Assembly (NCBI GenBank): GCA_946534585.1
Contig: CAMNCV010000097.1
Coordinates: forward strand, 1-47,079
Source: an uncultured Prevotellaceae bacterium
GTDB taxonomy: Bacteria; Bacteroidota; Bacteroidia; Bacteroidales; Bacteroidaceae
Direction: 5' to 3'
Length of the DNA: 47,079 nucleotides
Shown: positions 35,698-44,152 of the stretch, piece after piece
Layout of the letters: every line of letters starts with the position of its first letter
Numbering within the stretch: position 1 is the first letter of the stretch
Made by a program: the position numbers and the translations under genes
Notes under the pieces: model-generated
Databases searched by the model: none
What the model saw: the letters and a program-made list of their open reading frames with translations, nothing else
What the model was told of the DNA's origin: nothing

Positions 35698-37200
35698 TTA
35701 TCTTGTTTTGTTTTCAAATTGCTTACACCACACAATGACATTAAACAAGTCATAGACCAGTGAAGTTGTGAGGTAAGGACATAATCCTTCTCGAATAGCT
35801 TTCTGAGTTTCTGTATCATAATTATCGTGAGAGCCTTCCTGAAGTAGTTCGGAAAAAGTATGAAAGCAACGTTTAATATATTCAGGCGTGTCTTCTTTTT
35901 GAGACAGCGCAAGGCTATATCCACTAATATTAGTTTTAAGATTTGGCACATTGCCGTTCCTGTCCTTTGGGGGCCTAACACCATTTTTGCACAATAACGG
36001 TAAAACATAATTTTCCATTACATTCCTTATCGTATGAGGCACACTTGAATCATTCTTTATGTCCTCTATTCCAAGTTTCGCCATTAGATTAAGTAAATCT
36101 GGATATTTACAGTATTCGCAGACATCATGAAACTTACTTTGTACAAAAGACTCTCTTTGCAATTCTATTGATGTTTTACCATCTGTACTATCTGGTATAT
36201 AAATGCGAATGAAAGAGACAAGTCCACGTTGCCATTTATTTCGTTGCCATTCAACATACGGCTTTCGCAATTCGCAAATAGCATAATCATATAGCCACTT
36301 GTCATTATCAACAGTGATTGCAATGATTTCTTTACAAGGAGCATAAACGGTATAACCTTTTGTGTTTATATACGTCGGACGTAATTTGCCTGTTTTTGCG
36401 ACAAGTATATACTGACCATTAAGGACATAGTAATCGCTATTCCCTTCAGAAGACTCTATTAATGATACTTCTATTTCATAATGAGATGCAGAATCTTTCA
36501 AGTCATATTCATGGAGGATTATTCCTTTAGCATTACTTACTGTTTTATCTACGGTATCCCACAACTCACATAAATAGTGTCCATTATAATGAGGAACGCG
36601 CTTTATGTAATGGGCTGGATTCAAAGAACAACCTGTTTCCTTAATTTCGTAGTGTCCTGCTACATAAACAAATTCATTAAAATAGTCTTGGAGTAAATCC
36701 ATTTGATCTTCATCTATTCCCCCAAGCAAGTTATTACAGTCTGGAAAAGCATCATAGAAGATAAGATTAGCAACACTCCACCCATTTGGGGCAATATCGC
36801 TTCCACTATCATAAGTTATATCAATGAGCTTAACAACACCCTTCTGGCGATTATTGTTGTTCAGATAAAGTAAAACTATGTCTTTGCTCACATTATCTAA
36901 CCAGCCTGAGGGAATAGGTACGACTGTATCGAGCAAATCTCTATCTATAAGTCCTTGCCTAATACCCTTTGTTTTTTCTTCAGACAGGAAAGAACTTGGT
37001 AACACATATACCACAGAAATGTTTCCTTCATCTTCGGCATTTAGTAAAGTTGACAAAGATAAATGCTCATTAGAAGCAGACGTTTCTATCTGCACCATTG
37101 ACTTTGTTCTTTTCACTTTTCTATTAAGAAATAAAGATTCTATTGCAATAAGGAGATTCGTATTTCCTTCGAATCTCTTTTCAAATTCTGTAATCTTCAT
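35698..37200 (-). CDS. HsdM/HsdS-like protein lacking the methyltransferase core (500 aa)
   Basis: Residues 60-128 match the C-terminal part of N6-adenine methylases of type I restriction systems: ISVVYVLPSSFLSEEKTKGI, then LLDTVVPIPSGWL, then VSKDIVLLYLN. The SAM-binding motif I and the NPPY catalytic motif that should precede this are absent; only about 60 residues lie before it. Residues about 195-380 resemble a specificity-subunit recognition domain (LNPAHYIKRVP, then GQYILVAKTGKLRPTYINTK, then WQRGLVSFIRIYIP). The last 115 residues are a helical domain with an RNVMENYVLPLL helix and an EGSHDN turn, possibly HEPN-like. The start is taken at 37200 (MKITEF), 13 bp after the WYL stop. It probably binds DNA without modifying it. 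Whether it is a designed recognition protein or a decayed fusion is open. Confidence 0.68.
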   Translation of the reverse strand: MKITEFEKRFEGNTNLLIAIESLFLNRKVKRTKSMVQIETSASNEHLSLSTLLNAEDEGNISVVYVLPSSFLSEEKTKGIRQGLIDRDLLDTVVPIPSGWLDNVSKDIVLLYLNNNNRQKGVVKLIDITYDSGSDIAPNGWSVANLIFYDAFPDCNNLLGGIDEDQMDLLQDYFNEFVYVAGHYEIKETGCSLNPAHYIKRVPHYNGHYLCELWDTVDKTVSNAKGIILHEYDLKDSASHYEIEVSLIESSEGNSDYYVLNGQYILVAKTGKLRPTYINTKGYTVYAPCKEIIAITVDNDKWLYDYAICELRKPYVEWQRNKWQRGLVSFIRIYIPDSTDGKTSIELQRESFVQSKFHDVCEYCKYPDLLNLMAKLGIEDIKNDSSVPHTIRNVMENYVLPLLCKNGVRPPKDRNGNVPNLKTNISGYSLALSQKEDTPEYIKRCFHTFSELLQEGSHDNYDTETQKAIREGLCPYLTTSLVYDLFNVIVWCKQFENKTR

Positions 37201-37213
37201 ATTATTGTTTTTT

Positions 37214-38260
37214 TTATCGAGTGCAAAGGTAGGAATCATCTGTGCGGTCTTTCTGCATAGACAAATATTTTTTTAAGTTTTCCTCGATTTTTTCCATTAT
37301 TCGCTGCCTGTACCACTCAGGATAGAGCACTTCAACGTCAGGAATGAAGGAAAATAGCTGTTGGTCAAGTTCCCTTGTGGGACGAACTTCAATTTCCACT
37401 ACGCAGTTTGATTCATCAACGACTTTCTGTGACTTGTGAATAGGCTTGGACACAACGTAAGGATAGCGATTGGCAGAGAATTGCAAACCAATGGTCTCTT
37501 TCGCCACATCTTCGCTTGGTATGGTGGCTCCCATGACATCATCGAAATATGTAGAGAAATCAATTTGCTCGTTCTTCTTAAAAGGTATCTCCGACATCTT
37601 GTAACTCTGAATCCTGTCGAGTGCCAGATTGCTGATTTCATTACGTTCATCATTCAGCCCATACAGAAACCAGCGACCATTATACTGCTTGACATAATAT
37701 GGATGGATGGTCATCTGTATCTCTTTGCCTCTGAAAGTCAGATAGACAATTTCCTGTGTCTGATGGTTTATTGTTGCATCAATGATGTCAGCCAAGTGCT
37801 CAATACCCTTCAGTTGCTCATTCTGCTCGAAGGATACAAGATGTTCTGCATTTGCCTTCAGACCAAAACGGTATTCTAAATTGGATATGACTTCTTCAAG
37901 CCAGACATTGGAGGTAATGCCCCTGAAACGGGTTAACATGTCTATCGTGGACTGTAGTTTGTTGAGGTCTGCTACAGACAACTCGTTGTTGTAGATGGAG
38001 AAATTTCGGTCAGAATAGCGATAATAGCACTTCTTGCCATCGTAAGGATAGGCAACAATGGGAGCATTGAATGAAACGCGGTCACGCATGTACTTTATAT
38101 CTTCACGTATCTGGCGAGTGCTTACTGTAGTGCCAAATATGTCAAGCAAATGTTCGTTGACTTCATCCAGCAAATCATCTATCTCGTATCGTTTCTGGAA
38201 ATTACTGAAGCATCTATCCAGTATCTGATACCGTAATTGTGCGTTTTTATTTGTAGCCAT
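37214..38260 (-). CDS. WYL-domain transcriptional regulator
   Basis: A 348-residue regulator. The N-terminal part is a winged-helix-like segment (about 1-65, with VSTRQIREDIKYMRD). The WYL domain follows at about 150-220 (IVYLTFRGKEIQMTIHPYYVKQYNGRWFLYGLNDERNEISNLALDRIQ). A WYL C-terminal extension ends the protein. WYL proteins sense nucleic acid or nucleotide ligands and are common repressors of phage-defence islands (BrxR, CapW). Its start overlaps the XRE gene by 14 bp, so the two are translationally coupled and probably control the operon together. Confidence 0.88.
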   Translation of the reverse strand: MATNKNAQLRYQILDRCFSNFQKRYEIDDLLDEVNEHLLDIFGTTVSTRQIREDIKYMRDRVSFNAPIVAYPYDGKKCYYRYSDRNFSIYNNELSVADLNKLQSTIDMLTRFRGITSNVWLEEVISNLEYRFGLKANAEHLVSFEQNEQLKGIEHLADIIDATINHQTQEIVYLTFRGKEIQMTIHPYYVKQYNGRWFLYGLNDERNEISNLALDRIQSYKMSEIPFKKNEQIDFSTYFDDVMGATIPSEDVAKETIGLQFSANRYPYVVSKPIHKSQKVVDESNCVVEIEVRPTRELDQQLFSFIPDVEVLYPEWYRQRIMEKIEENLKKYLSMQKDRTDDSYLCTR

Positions 38261-38477
38261 ACCTTTTTACTATTGATGCCACCAACAATTCTCTCACATC
38301 CACATCAAGATGTTTAGCAATCTCATAAAGTTGTTCAATCGACGGCTGTACCTTGTTTGTCATCCATCGTGAGACAGTACCAAAGTTTCGTCCCATCTGT
38401 TCGGATAGCCACGTTCCGGTCTTATTTTTCTCTGCCAAGACTGACTTGATGCGGTTATAATGGGTATATTCCTTCAT
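38247..38477 (-). CDS. XRE-family helix-turn-helix regulator (76 aa)
   Basis: A compact Cro/cI-type DNA-binding protein: helices around NRIKSVLAEKN, then GTWLSEQMGRNFGTVSRWM (the helix-turn-helix, about residues 20-40), then IEQLYEIAKHLDVDVRELL. It is first in the operon and likely represses it. An inverted repeat ATTCCT (38468-38473) / AGGAAT (38483-38488) straddles its start codon and is a possible, unproven operator. Confidence 0.85.
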   Translation of the reverse strand: MKEYTHYNRIKSVLAEKNKTGTWLSEQMGRNFGTVSRWMTNKVQPSIEQLYEIAKHLDVDVRELLVASIVKRYGYK

Positions 38478-38511
38478 TTAGTAGGAATCTTTTTTATAGG
38501 CGTTTCGTGTG

Positions 38512-38543
38512 CAAATATAGTAAATTAGTATTAAGAAAACAAA
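38512..38543 (-). promoter_or_regulatory. Promoter of the XRE/WYL/HsdMS-like/GIY-YIG operon
   Basis: On minus, TTTG (38543-38540), then exactly 20 bp, then TATATTTG (38519-38512), 34 bp before the XRE start codon. It matches the Bacteroidetes consensus fully. Confidence 0.75.
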
Positions 38544-38820
38544 TGTTTTCATATAAATCAACGTAAAATGCAAAAAAGGACAAGGAATTTGGTCTCGTCC
38601 TTTCAAAATTGCAATAAGGCTTATACATTGTTATCTGTGTCTTCTCGCTAAAGTAGTCGAACTCATATTTTTGCGACCATCGGGAGCGGATTCCCCTCCA
38701 TGTGACTCTTTGAAGTGTGGAGTAAGGAAGTTTTCGGGTTACGAAAACACAACCTTGCTTCCACTCCAAACAACGTTTTCCGTGGCTCATCTCTTTCTGT
38801 GTTGAAATCACTCTTGTCGC

Positions 38821-38892
38821 TCATAAGTCTGGTCTTATCTTCTCCTTACCTCTGTTCACGTAGAACAGTACTGAAAATGTGCTTCTGCTCAT
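38821..38892 (-). pseudogene. Remnant of a tyrosine recombinase (integrase) N-terminus
   Basis: ATG at 38892 opens MSRSTFSVLFYVNRGKEK and stops after 23 codons at 38821. The peptide matches the start of Bacteroidales tyrosine integrases (MxSTFxVLFYLxxxKxxK...). The rest of the gene is missing. The stop overlaps an ATG (ATGA) that opens a 53-codon frame to 38663, which has no integrase similarity. This suggests that the adjacent island once arrived on an integrative element. Confidence 0.5.
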
Positions 38893-39068
38893 GTTTCTTA
38901 CTCTTTTTTAATTCCAGCTGCAAAACTACTATCTTTTGTTGGTTCCATCGCTATGCAAAATATATCAGTTCGCGGAATCAGAAACGGGTGGTGAGAGGTT
39001 CTTCGTTATGCCCCATATTGCCTATCCGATTAACGAAGTTTAACTGGCTCCAAAGACCGTCTCACGGG

Positions 39069-39098
39069 TTCTTCGACGAGCGAAGCGGCAAAGCCGAG
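39069..39098. repeat. Hairpin core shared with both IS ends
   Basis: TTCTTCGACGAGCGAAGCGG and the following CAAAGCCGAG match the GC-rich hairpin core at 200-229 (inverted) and 46940-46969 except for one base. CTTCG/CGAAG form a small stem. It is either a decayed IS end or a hairpin used by several elements. Confidence 0.55.
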
Positions 39099-39249
39099 TC
39101 CGGATAAGAAACCTAACTACTTCTTTATTCCTCCCAAATTTGCATTCAGCCTAAAACTGAACTTCCTCGATTTTCCCCGTCTTGCCATTTATTTACGCGC
39201 TTTCTGCGTTAATTCTCCAAAATCCGTCTTTCGTTACAGACTTTTTTCG

Positions 39250-39257
39250 TAACTTTG
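39250..39257 (+). promoter_or_regulatory. -7 box of the YARHG gene
   Basis: TAACTTTG matches TAnnTTTG, 49 bp before the ATG at 39306. The -33 position shows only a partial match (TTTCG). Confidence 0.5.
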
Positions 39258-39305
39258 CAGAGGATTATCTAATTTCTCTACAAGAATTGTTAATAACGCA
39301 TTAAA

Positions 39306-39968
39306 ATGAAGAATTTACTCACTATCATTGCATTGCTTGCCTGCGTGGTATGCGGTGCGAAAGCCCAGACGATAAAGGTGGGCGACAAGTTTTTTGATGG
39401 CTATACGCTTTACACCGTGCAGGATGTACGTATGGACAAGTATGTATATATGACCGACGACGATGACAAAGAGGTCACGCTTGAGAAGGTCAGCGGCAAA
39501 CCCGGTATGTACAAGCTGACACCAAGCCGTCAAGCAGATGATGCTCCGTTTGGCGCACAGTATGATTGGAAGGTGCAGTACATACGTCAGGATGGTATGA
39601 ACTTCCTCGCAGTGAGGAAACCAAGTGGCGACATAATGTGGACTCTTGTGCTGACGCCTCACGACAAGGGTACCTGCGAGGAACTGCAGTATCAGATGAC
39701 ACAGGATTTGCCCAGCGAGATAACATCCATCGCATTGCTCAATCGTGCGTATCTGTCGGGAATTCCTAATAAGCATGAGTTACGACTGATGCGCAACGAG
39801 ATTCTGGCACGCCACGGCTATCGCTTTAAGTCAAAGGATTTGCAGGAGTGGTTTGGCCAGCAACATTGGTATCGTCCTGGCAAAGACAACAATGCCATTA
39901 AATTGAGTTTGATTGAGGAAACCAACGTACAGCTTATAAAGAGTGAGGAGGAATCACGCAACGAGTAA
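39306..39968 (+). CDS. Exported YARHG-domain protein (220 aa)
   Basis: A signal peptide (KNLLTIIALLACVVCGAKAQT, cleavage after AKA) shows that the protein is periplasmic or secreted. The C-terminal third (about residues 150-215) is a YARHG domain: MRNEILARHGYRFKSKDLQE, then WFGQQHWYRP, then LIEETNVQLIK. The N-terminal half, with VGDKFFDGYTLYTVQDV, is an unassigned beta-rich region. YARHG is a short extracellular domain of unknown function that often ends envelope proteins. The gene stands alone, facing the polysaccharide operon across a strong terminator. Confidence 0.85.
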   Translation: MKNLLTIIALLACVVCGAKAQTIKVGDKFFDGYTLYTVQDVRMDKYVYMTDDDDKEVTLEKVSGKPGMYKLTPSRQADDAPFGAQYDWKVQYIRQDGMNFLAVRKPSGDIMWTLVLTPHDKGTCEELQYQMTQDLPSEITSIALLNRAYLSGIPNKHELRLMRNEILARHGYRFKSKDLQEWFGQQHWYRPGKDNNAIKLSLIEETNVQLIKSEEESRNE

Positions 39969-40092
39969 TCATCGGCTCTACTGCTGACATTAAGCAAGAG
40001 GCAAAAGATTTGGAGGCCGAGGCTCTTGCCTTTATAAAGGCTGTGTATGCGTGCCGACGGCGACAAACGCAGGCACGATGCTTAGGCAGAAA

Positions 40093-40134
40093 CAATTAAG
40101 GCATGTTCTAAATGATTAGAACATGCCTTAATTG
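40093..40134. terminator. Bidirectional terminator, 19-bp perfect stem
   Basis: CAATTAAGGCATGTTCTAA (40093-40111) pairs perfectly with TTAGAACATGCCTTAATTG (40116-40134) around the 4-base loop ATGA. It lies between the YARHG gene (plus) and the last gene of the polysaccharide operon (minus). The AT-rich stem base supplies short T tracts both ways. Confidence 0.82.
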
Positions 40135-40188
40135 TCATTGCCCTTGCCTTGTCAGCGCAGGCTTTACAAATTTTTCTGCCACTTCACC

Positions 40189-40950
40189 TCATCTTAGTCC
40201 GAGCCTATCCAGAACCTTCGGCACAAGGCGTTTCAAAGGATACAGCCAACTGACCCTGACACCATTCTTGCGGAAGGCACGCATGATATTCTTGTTTCCA
40301 CGTATTACGTTGCGCAGCGTACCGTTGCTCTCACCGCCCTCGCGCATACGCACCATGCAGTGAGGCAGATAACAAGTACGGATATGGTGGTGCTCAATAA
40401 GGCGCAGCATCAATTCAAAATCGGCAGACACGGCAAACGTAGTATCGAAGGCACCATACTCCGTAAGACATTCACGTCTTACGTAGAAAGTAGGGTGAGC
40501 AGGATGCCAGCCCTTGACGAAGGCTCCTTCTTCGTATGGGCTCCCTTTCCATCGTCGTACCACTTGCGTGGTATCGTTGGCGCTGACATATACGAGGTCG
40601 GCAAAGGTGCAGTCTGTATTGCCCTGCTCAAAGGCCTCGTTTATCCATTCAAGCACATGGTCATCAGCATAGAAATCGTCGGAGTTTAGTATGCCTACCA
40701 CATCACCTGTTGCGTGAACGATGCCGCGGTTCATGGCATCATACAGTCCGTTATCTTTCTCTGAGAATATACGCATACGTCCGCTGAAGCGTGGCTCGTA
40801 GTCGCGAGCTATCTCCAGCGTATCGTCACGCGACAGACCGTCCTGTATTATGACTTCGTAGTCATGGTGTGTCTGTCTGAGGATACTTTCCAGCGTATCA
40901 CGCAGTGTCCGTGCGCTGTTGTATGTGGCAGTGATTATAGAAATCTTCAT
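40189..40950 (-). CDS. Glycosyltransferase family 2 (253 aa)
   Basis: A GT-A fold inverting glycosyltransferase that adds a sugar from a nucleotide donor during polysaccharide assembly at the cytoplasmic membrane face. ISIITATYNSARTL starts the Rossmann-like fold, IIQDGLSRDDTLE holds the nucleotide-binding acidic residue, LNSDDFY is the DXD-type metal site and SADFELMLRL the acceptor-site region with the catalytic base. Length fits the WcaA-like group. It is the last gene of the operon, 47 bp after the nucleotidyltransferase gene. Confidence 0.88.
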   Translation of the reverse strand: MKISIITATYNSARTLRDTLESILRQTHHDYEVIIQDGLSRDDTLEIARDYEPRFSGRMRIFSEKDNGLYDAMNRGIVHATGDVVGILNSDDFYADDHVLEWINEAFEQGNTDCTFADLVYVSANDTTQVVRRWKGSPYEEGAFVKGWHPAHPTFYVRRECLTEYGAFDTTFAVSADFELMLRLIEHHHIRTCYLPHCMVRMREGGESNGTLRNVIRGNKNIMRAFRKNGVRVSWLYPLKRLVPKVLDRLGLR

Positions 40951-40997
40951 CCTTGTTCGTACTGTCTGGATAAGTGTTTACCACAATTCATGATTTA

Positions 40998-42083
40998 TTA
41001 CGAACTGCGCTCCGCCTTCAATCCATATAATATGGTTGAGGGTTTCAGCAGATGGCTCCACATTTGGGATATGAATGAGCCAATAAGGCTTTCGTTGGCA
41101 TATACCATATCGTGTTTCCACCGGTTTTTATTCCATCGGCGTAGTTTATAACGTATCTCGCTTGGTATGCTCGAAGGATGTTCTTCGTTGAATTCCGGCT
41201 CTATTATGTCAGCCGCAGCTCTGATGAGCGTCTCACGTTCAGTATTAAGTGGCGGAAACAGGCTGTCGCTAAATCCGAGATACTCCGTACAGATGAAGGT
41301 TACAGTGTCCATGTAGCCTATCATACCTGCTTCTTCAGCTGATTCCTTTAGTATGCCGCAATCAATAAAGTCCTGATACCTCTGGGCATAGAGTCCGCAG
41401 TCAAGTACCTGCCTCAGTGTTGCCTGCGAAGCCGTGAAGTTTTCTGCCGAATGTCGTATCAGATAAAGCAGTATGGCTGTATGTGAATCCAGATTGTCTT
41501 CAATCCACTGCTCAACGAGCCTGCTTGACGGATGTGCATGCACATTTAGGAATGAGTGATGGTTTTCAATCGCTATACCGTTGATGCTGAATGTGGAGTG
41601 CTTGTGTTCGCTGTAGTCAACCTTCACTCCCTTCTGCTCCATCAGTTCGTTTGAGCGTTTATAGTCTTTTCCGCAGTAAATATCAATATCGCTTGACGTA
41701 CGCAGTTCCGGATCCGGATAGCATAACGACAAGGGATAACCCTTTATTGCGTGTACCTTTATGCCGTGGTTTTCGTAGAATGTCGTTATCTTTTGCAGTA
41801 CCTTCAGTTGATGTTGGTAATTCTTTCGCTGTGGTATTTCCAGTCCCATCCACGTCAACTTTAGGCGCCTCAAATCCTTGCCGTTGAGTTTGCAGTTATG
41901 GTCATCGTTCAGTCCGCTCTTTACATATCCCGTGAAAGCCAAAGGTGCTACGCCATTCCTTACTGCCGCGCGAATAAGCATATCCCAGTCCGTTTCATAT
42001 ATCTCATCGGGCAAAGGCTTGGAAAATCCAACAGCATGACTAACGAGACAAAGCAGGGTATTTTGCGTAAGAGTGAGCTTCAT
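40998..42083 (-). CDS. Nucleotidyltransferase-fold protein (NTP_transf_5-like, 361 aa)
   Basis: A protein of the uncharacterised nucleotidyltransferase group found in polysaccharide clusters. The core motif HAIKGYPLSLCYPDPELRTSSDIDIY has the conserved K-G, R and DxD (SSDIDIY) of the pol-beta-like fold. A downstream ENHHSFLNVH gives the expected histidines. The C-terminal half is helical. Its substrate is unknown; a role in adding a nucleotidyl or phospho group during glycan assembly is inferred from location. Its ATG overlaps the stop of the preceding glycosyltransferase by one base (TAATG), so it is translationally coupled. Confidence 0.75.
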   Translation of the reverse strand: MKLTLTQNTLLCLVSHAVGFSKPLPDEIYETDWDMLIRAAVRNGVAPLAFTGYVKSGLNDDHNCKLNGKDLRRLKLTWMGLEIPQRKNYQHQLKVLQKITTFYENHGIKVHAIKGYPLSLCYPDPELRTSSDIDIYCGKDYKRSNELMEQKGVKVDYSEHKHSTFSINGIAIENHHSFLNVHAHPSSRLVEQWIEDNLDSHTAILLYLIRHSAENFTASQATLRQVLDCGLYAQRYQDFIDCGILKESAEEAGMIGYMDTVTFICTEYLGFSDSLFPPLNTERETLIRAAADIIEPEFNEEHPSSIPSEIRYKLRRWNKNRWKHDMVYANESLIGSFISQMWSHLLKPSTILYGLKAERSS

Positions 42084-42925
42084 TACTTGTTGTTATTTTT
42101 GAGGTTATGCTCATAGAGTTTCGCATCGACCAGTGTGCGGTACCAATAAGCCTGCATGAAGGCAAAAATATAGCCTGGTGTTCCGTCAAGGAAACCGAGC
42201 CTCAGATAGTATCTATACCAAAAGAACAGTCTGGCACGCAAGAACATCGGCAGTCGGTAGTACAAGCCGTCACGCAGTTTCTTCGCTTTCTCTGGCTGAC
42301 CGTCAAGCAGTGCATTCTCACGACCTGAGCGTACGTCGAAATAGTCCTGCACTTCACGCGTTGCATACCAGTTATGCTTGTTTATATATAAGTCTAACGT
42401 CTTCAGTGTATGATGTATAGCGTCATTCTTCAAATCCATACATCTACCCTCCGACAATACGATATGCTCGCCCATGGCACGTTCTTCAAACCTGCCCTTG
42501 CCATACTTGAAGATGGTTATCTTTTGGAAAGGATAGAAACCTCCATGCATAAGGTATCTGCCCATGAACTCTACCTTGTAACGCATCATGAAGCCTGACA
42601 CATCATCTGTAGCATGATGTTCCAGTTCCTTCTCAAGTTCCTTGCGCAACTCTGGCGTAACCACCTCGTCAGCATCCAGTCGAAATACCCAAGTGGTCTT
42701 TATTCTCAGATTATCAATAGCCCAGTTAAACTGCCTGCCGTAATCAACGAATGGTTCATGCCTTACTATCTCCACCCCAAGTCTTTCCGCAATCTCAACG
42801 GTTCGGTCAGTACTGCCGCTGTCAACAATGACAATGCGTTTCACCCAACCTTCTACGGAGCGGATGCAACGTTCTATGTCTGTTTCCTCATTCTTAGTGA
42901 GGATTATTACGGTAGTATCTGTCAT
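42083..42925 (-). CDS. Glycosyltransferase family 2, WaaE/KdtX-like (280 aa)
   Basis: A GT-A fold transferase: VIILTKNEETDIERCIRSV, then IVIVDSGSTDRTVEIAE, then the metal site FRLDADEVV, followed by FMGRYLMHGGFYP and the C-terminal amphipathic segment RLPMFLRARLFFWYRYYLRLG. This set of motifs is that of WaaE/KdtX-like glucosyltransferases, which act on lipid-linked or LPS-core acceptors. The donor sugar cannot be told. It lies in mid-operon, 30 bp after the upstream GT4 gene. Confidence 0.87.
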   Translation of the reverse strand: MTDTTVIILTKNEETDIERCIRSVEGWVKRIVIVDSGSTDRTVEIAERLGVEIVRHEPFVDYGRQFNWAIDNLRIKTTWVFRLDADEVVTPELRKELEKELEHHATDDVSGFMMRYKVEFMGRYLMHGGFYPFQKITIFKYGKGRFEERAMGEHIVLSEGRCMDLKNDAIHHTLKTLDLYINKHNWYATREVQDYFDVRSGRENALLDGQPEKAKKLRDGLYYRLPMFLRARLFFWYRYYLRLGFLDGTPGYIFAFMQAYWYRTLVDAKLYEHNLKNNNK

Positions 42926-42955
42926 CGTTTATCTTAAGATTATTAAATAACCTTG

Positions 42956-44152
42956 CTATTTCGCAAGAAGAGATTCATACAACTCTATGTATTCCCTGAA
43001 ACGTGTCAATTGGTTATGATTCTCTACAGCATGCCTACGGCAAGCTTCACGGGTTATATTCGTAGTGCCGCTTCGCATCTTTATTATTGCTTCAGCTAGT
43101 GCTTCGACATTACCCTTATCTACCACCACTCCAGTTTCGTCAGTGATTGACTCCGGACTTCCCCCCGTGCGATAAGTAATGACAGGCGTTCCGCATGCCA
43201 ATGCCTCAAGATTTACTGTCGGATAGTTGTCTTCATAGGTCGGGTTTACCAAGACATCCGCTTCACTATAGAAGCGTGCCAACTCAGCAATGCTCTCCGT
43301 ACGTTGCACGCCGGTTATTCCGTAAGGCAGGTGCTTTATTTCTTCACTCGTGGTTCCAATGAGCGTTATGTGGCAGTCGTCAGGCAACAACTCACGCAGG
43401 CGAATGAAATCGGGCAAACCTTTTCTCATCTTCCAGTTACTTGCTATACCGAGTATGTTGTAGCCGTGATGTTCTCTGACTGGCATAGGGGAAAACACGT
43501 CCGTATCAATGCCGTTATGTATCACCCTTACAGGATAGTCACGCAGGAACGACTCTTCTACGTATCCACGAAGCCAGTCGGAAACCGGCACCAGCGTCAT
43601 ATCGTCCAGTCCTGTGAAACTGTCTTTCTTGATTTTATAGTTCCTGCTGCTCCTGTCTATGAACAGACTTTTGGGATAAGCCGTTCTGTTTATACAGTCG
43701 TGGCATTGCTCTTTCCACTTGAAGCAACCGTCATATTCGAAATGCGTACAGTGTCCCGTAAACGGCCAACAGTCGTGCAGCGTCCATACCACGGGCTTAT
43801 GATATTCCTTCAGAAATTCAAACAGAATCTTGTAGTTCAGATAATACCCATGTATATTGTGCAGATGAATAATGTCGGGCTCAACTATTCTTATATTCCT
43901 TATCAGTTGTTTTGTTGCCTGTCGTGATGCCAGTCCGTGATTATCGAGTAGCATCGACTCTGCTGCATGTTCTTTTACGTCATAGTCACAGCCTATGCGT
44001 ATATTCTTCAGTAGTGATTCGTCATGCTGTCGTCCGTAAGCCATAAACACTTCCCACCCACGGTGCATAGCCTGTTGTCCTATCTGCTCTGCAATCTTTC
44101 CGTGCGAGCCCCAGTTGGCACTTACGTTTATCTGAAACAGTTTCGGCATCAT
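42956..44152 (-). CDS. Glycosyltransferase family 4, colanic-acid WcaC-like (398 aa)
   Basis: A GT-B fold retaining transferase. The N-terminal acceptor domain contains HLHNIHGYYLNY and TLHDCWPFTGHC, with a cysteine cluster (CFKWKEQCHDC) typical of this subgroup. The C-terminal donor domain contains IGTTSEEI, then the E-x7-E signature EDNYPTVNLEALACGTPVIT. The start is ATG 44152, which overlaps the upstream stop by four bases (ATGA); the longer frame from 44194 would overlap by 46 bp. It transfers a sugar with retention of configuration during repeat-unit assembly. Confidence 0.88.
   Translation of the reverse strand: MMPKLFQINVSANWGSHGKIAEQIGQQAMHRGWEVFMAYGRQHDESLLKNIRIGCDYDVKEHAAESMLLDNHGLASRQATKQLIRNIRIVEPDIIHLHNIHGYYLNYKILFEFLKEYHKPVVWTLHDCWPFTGHCTHFEYDGCFKWKEQCHDCINRTAYPKSLFIDRSSRNYKIKKDSFTGLDDMTLVPVSDWLRGYVEESFLRDYPVRVIHNGIDTDVFSPMPVREHHGYNILGIASNWKMRKGLPDFIRLRELLPDDCHITLIGTTSEEIKHLPYGITGVQRTESIAELARFYSEADVLVNPTYEDNYPTVNLEALACGTPVITYRTGGSPESITDETGVVVDKGNVEALAEAIIKMRSGTTNITREACRRHAVENHNQLTRFREYIELYESLLAK

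Larger units (their letters stand above)
38544..39249. other. Intergenic region with recombinase remnant and repeat pieces
   Basis: About 700 bp without an intact gene of known family. It contains the recombinase N-terminal remnant (38821-38892), a coupled 53-codon frame (38663-38824, minus), a -7-like TAGTTTTG on minus at 38928-38921 upstream of the remnant, and a hairpin core shared with the IS ends (39069-39098). The short segment that encodes the 53-codon frame recurs in Prevotella genomes as I recall, so it may be repeat DNA rather than coding. Confidence 0.5.

Noticed and set aside
38494..38811. 105-codon minus-strand frame upstream of the XRE gene
   Set aside because: It overlaps the XRE promoter, has no recognisable motif and lies in what looks like repeat DNA.
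43304..43927. 207-codon plus-strand frame inside the GT4 region
   Set aside because: It overlaps a complete GT4 gene on minus and shows no family features.
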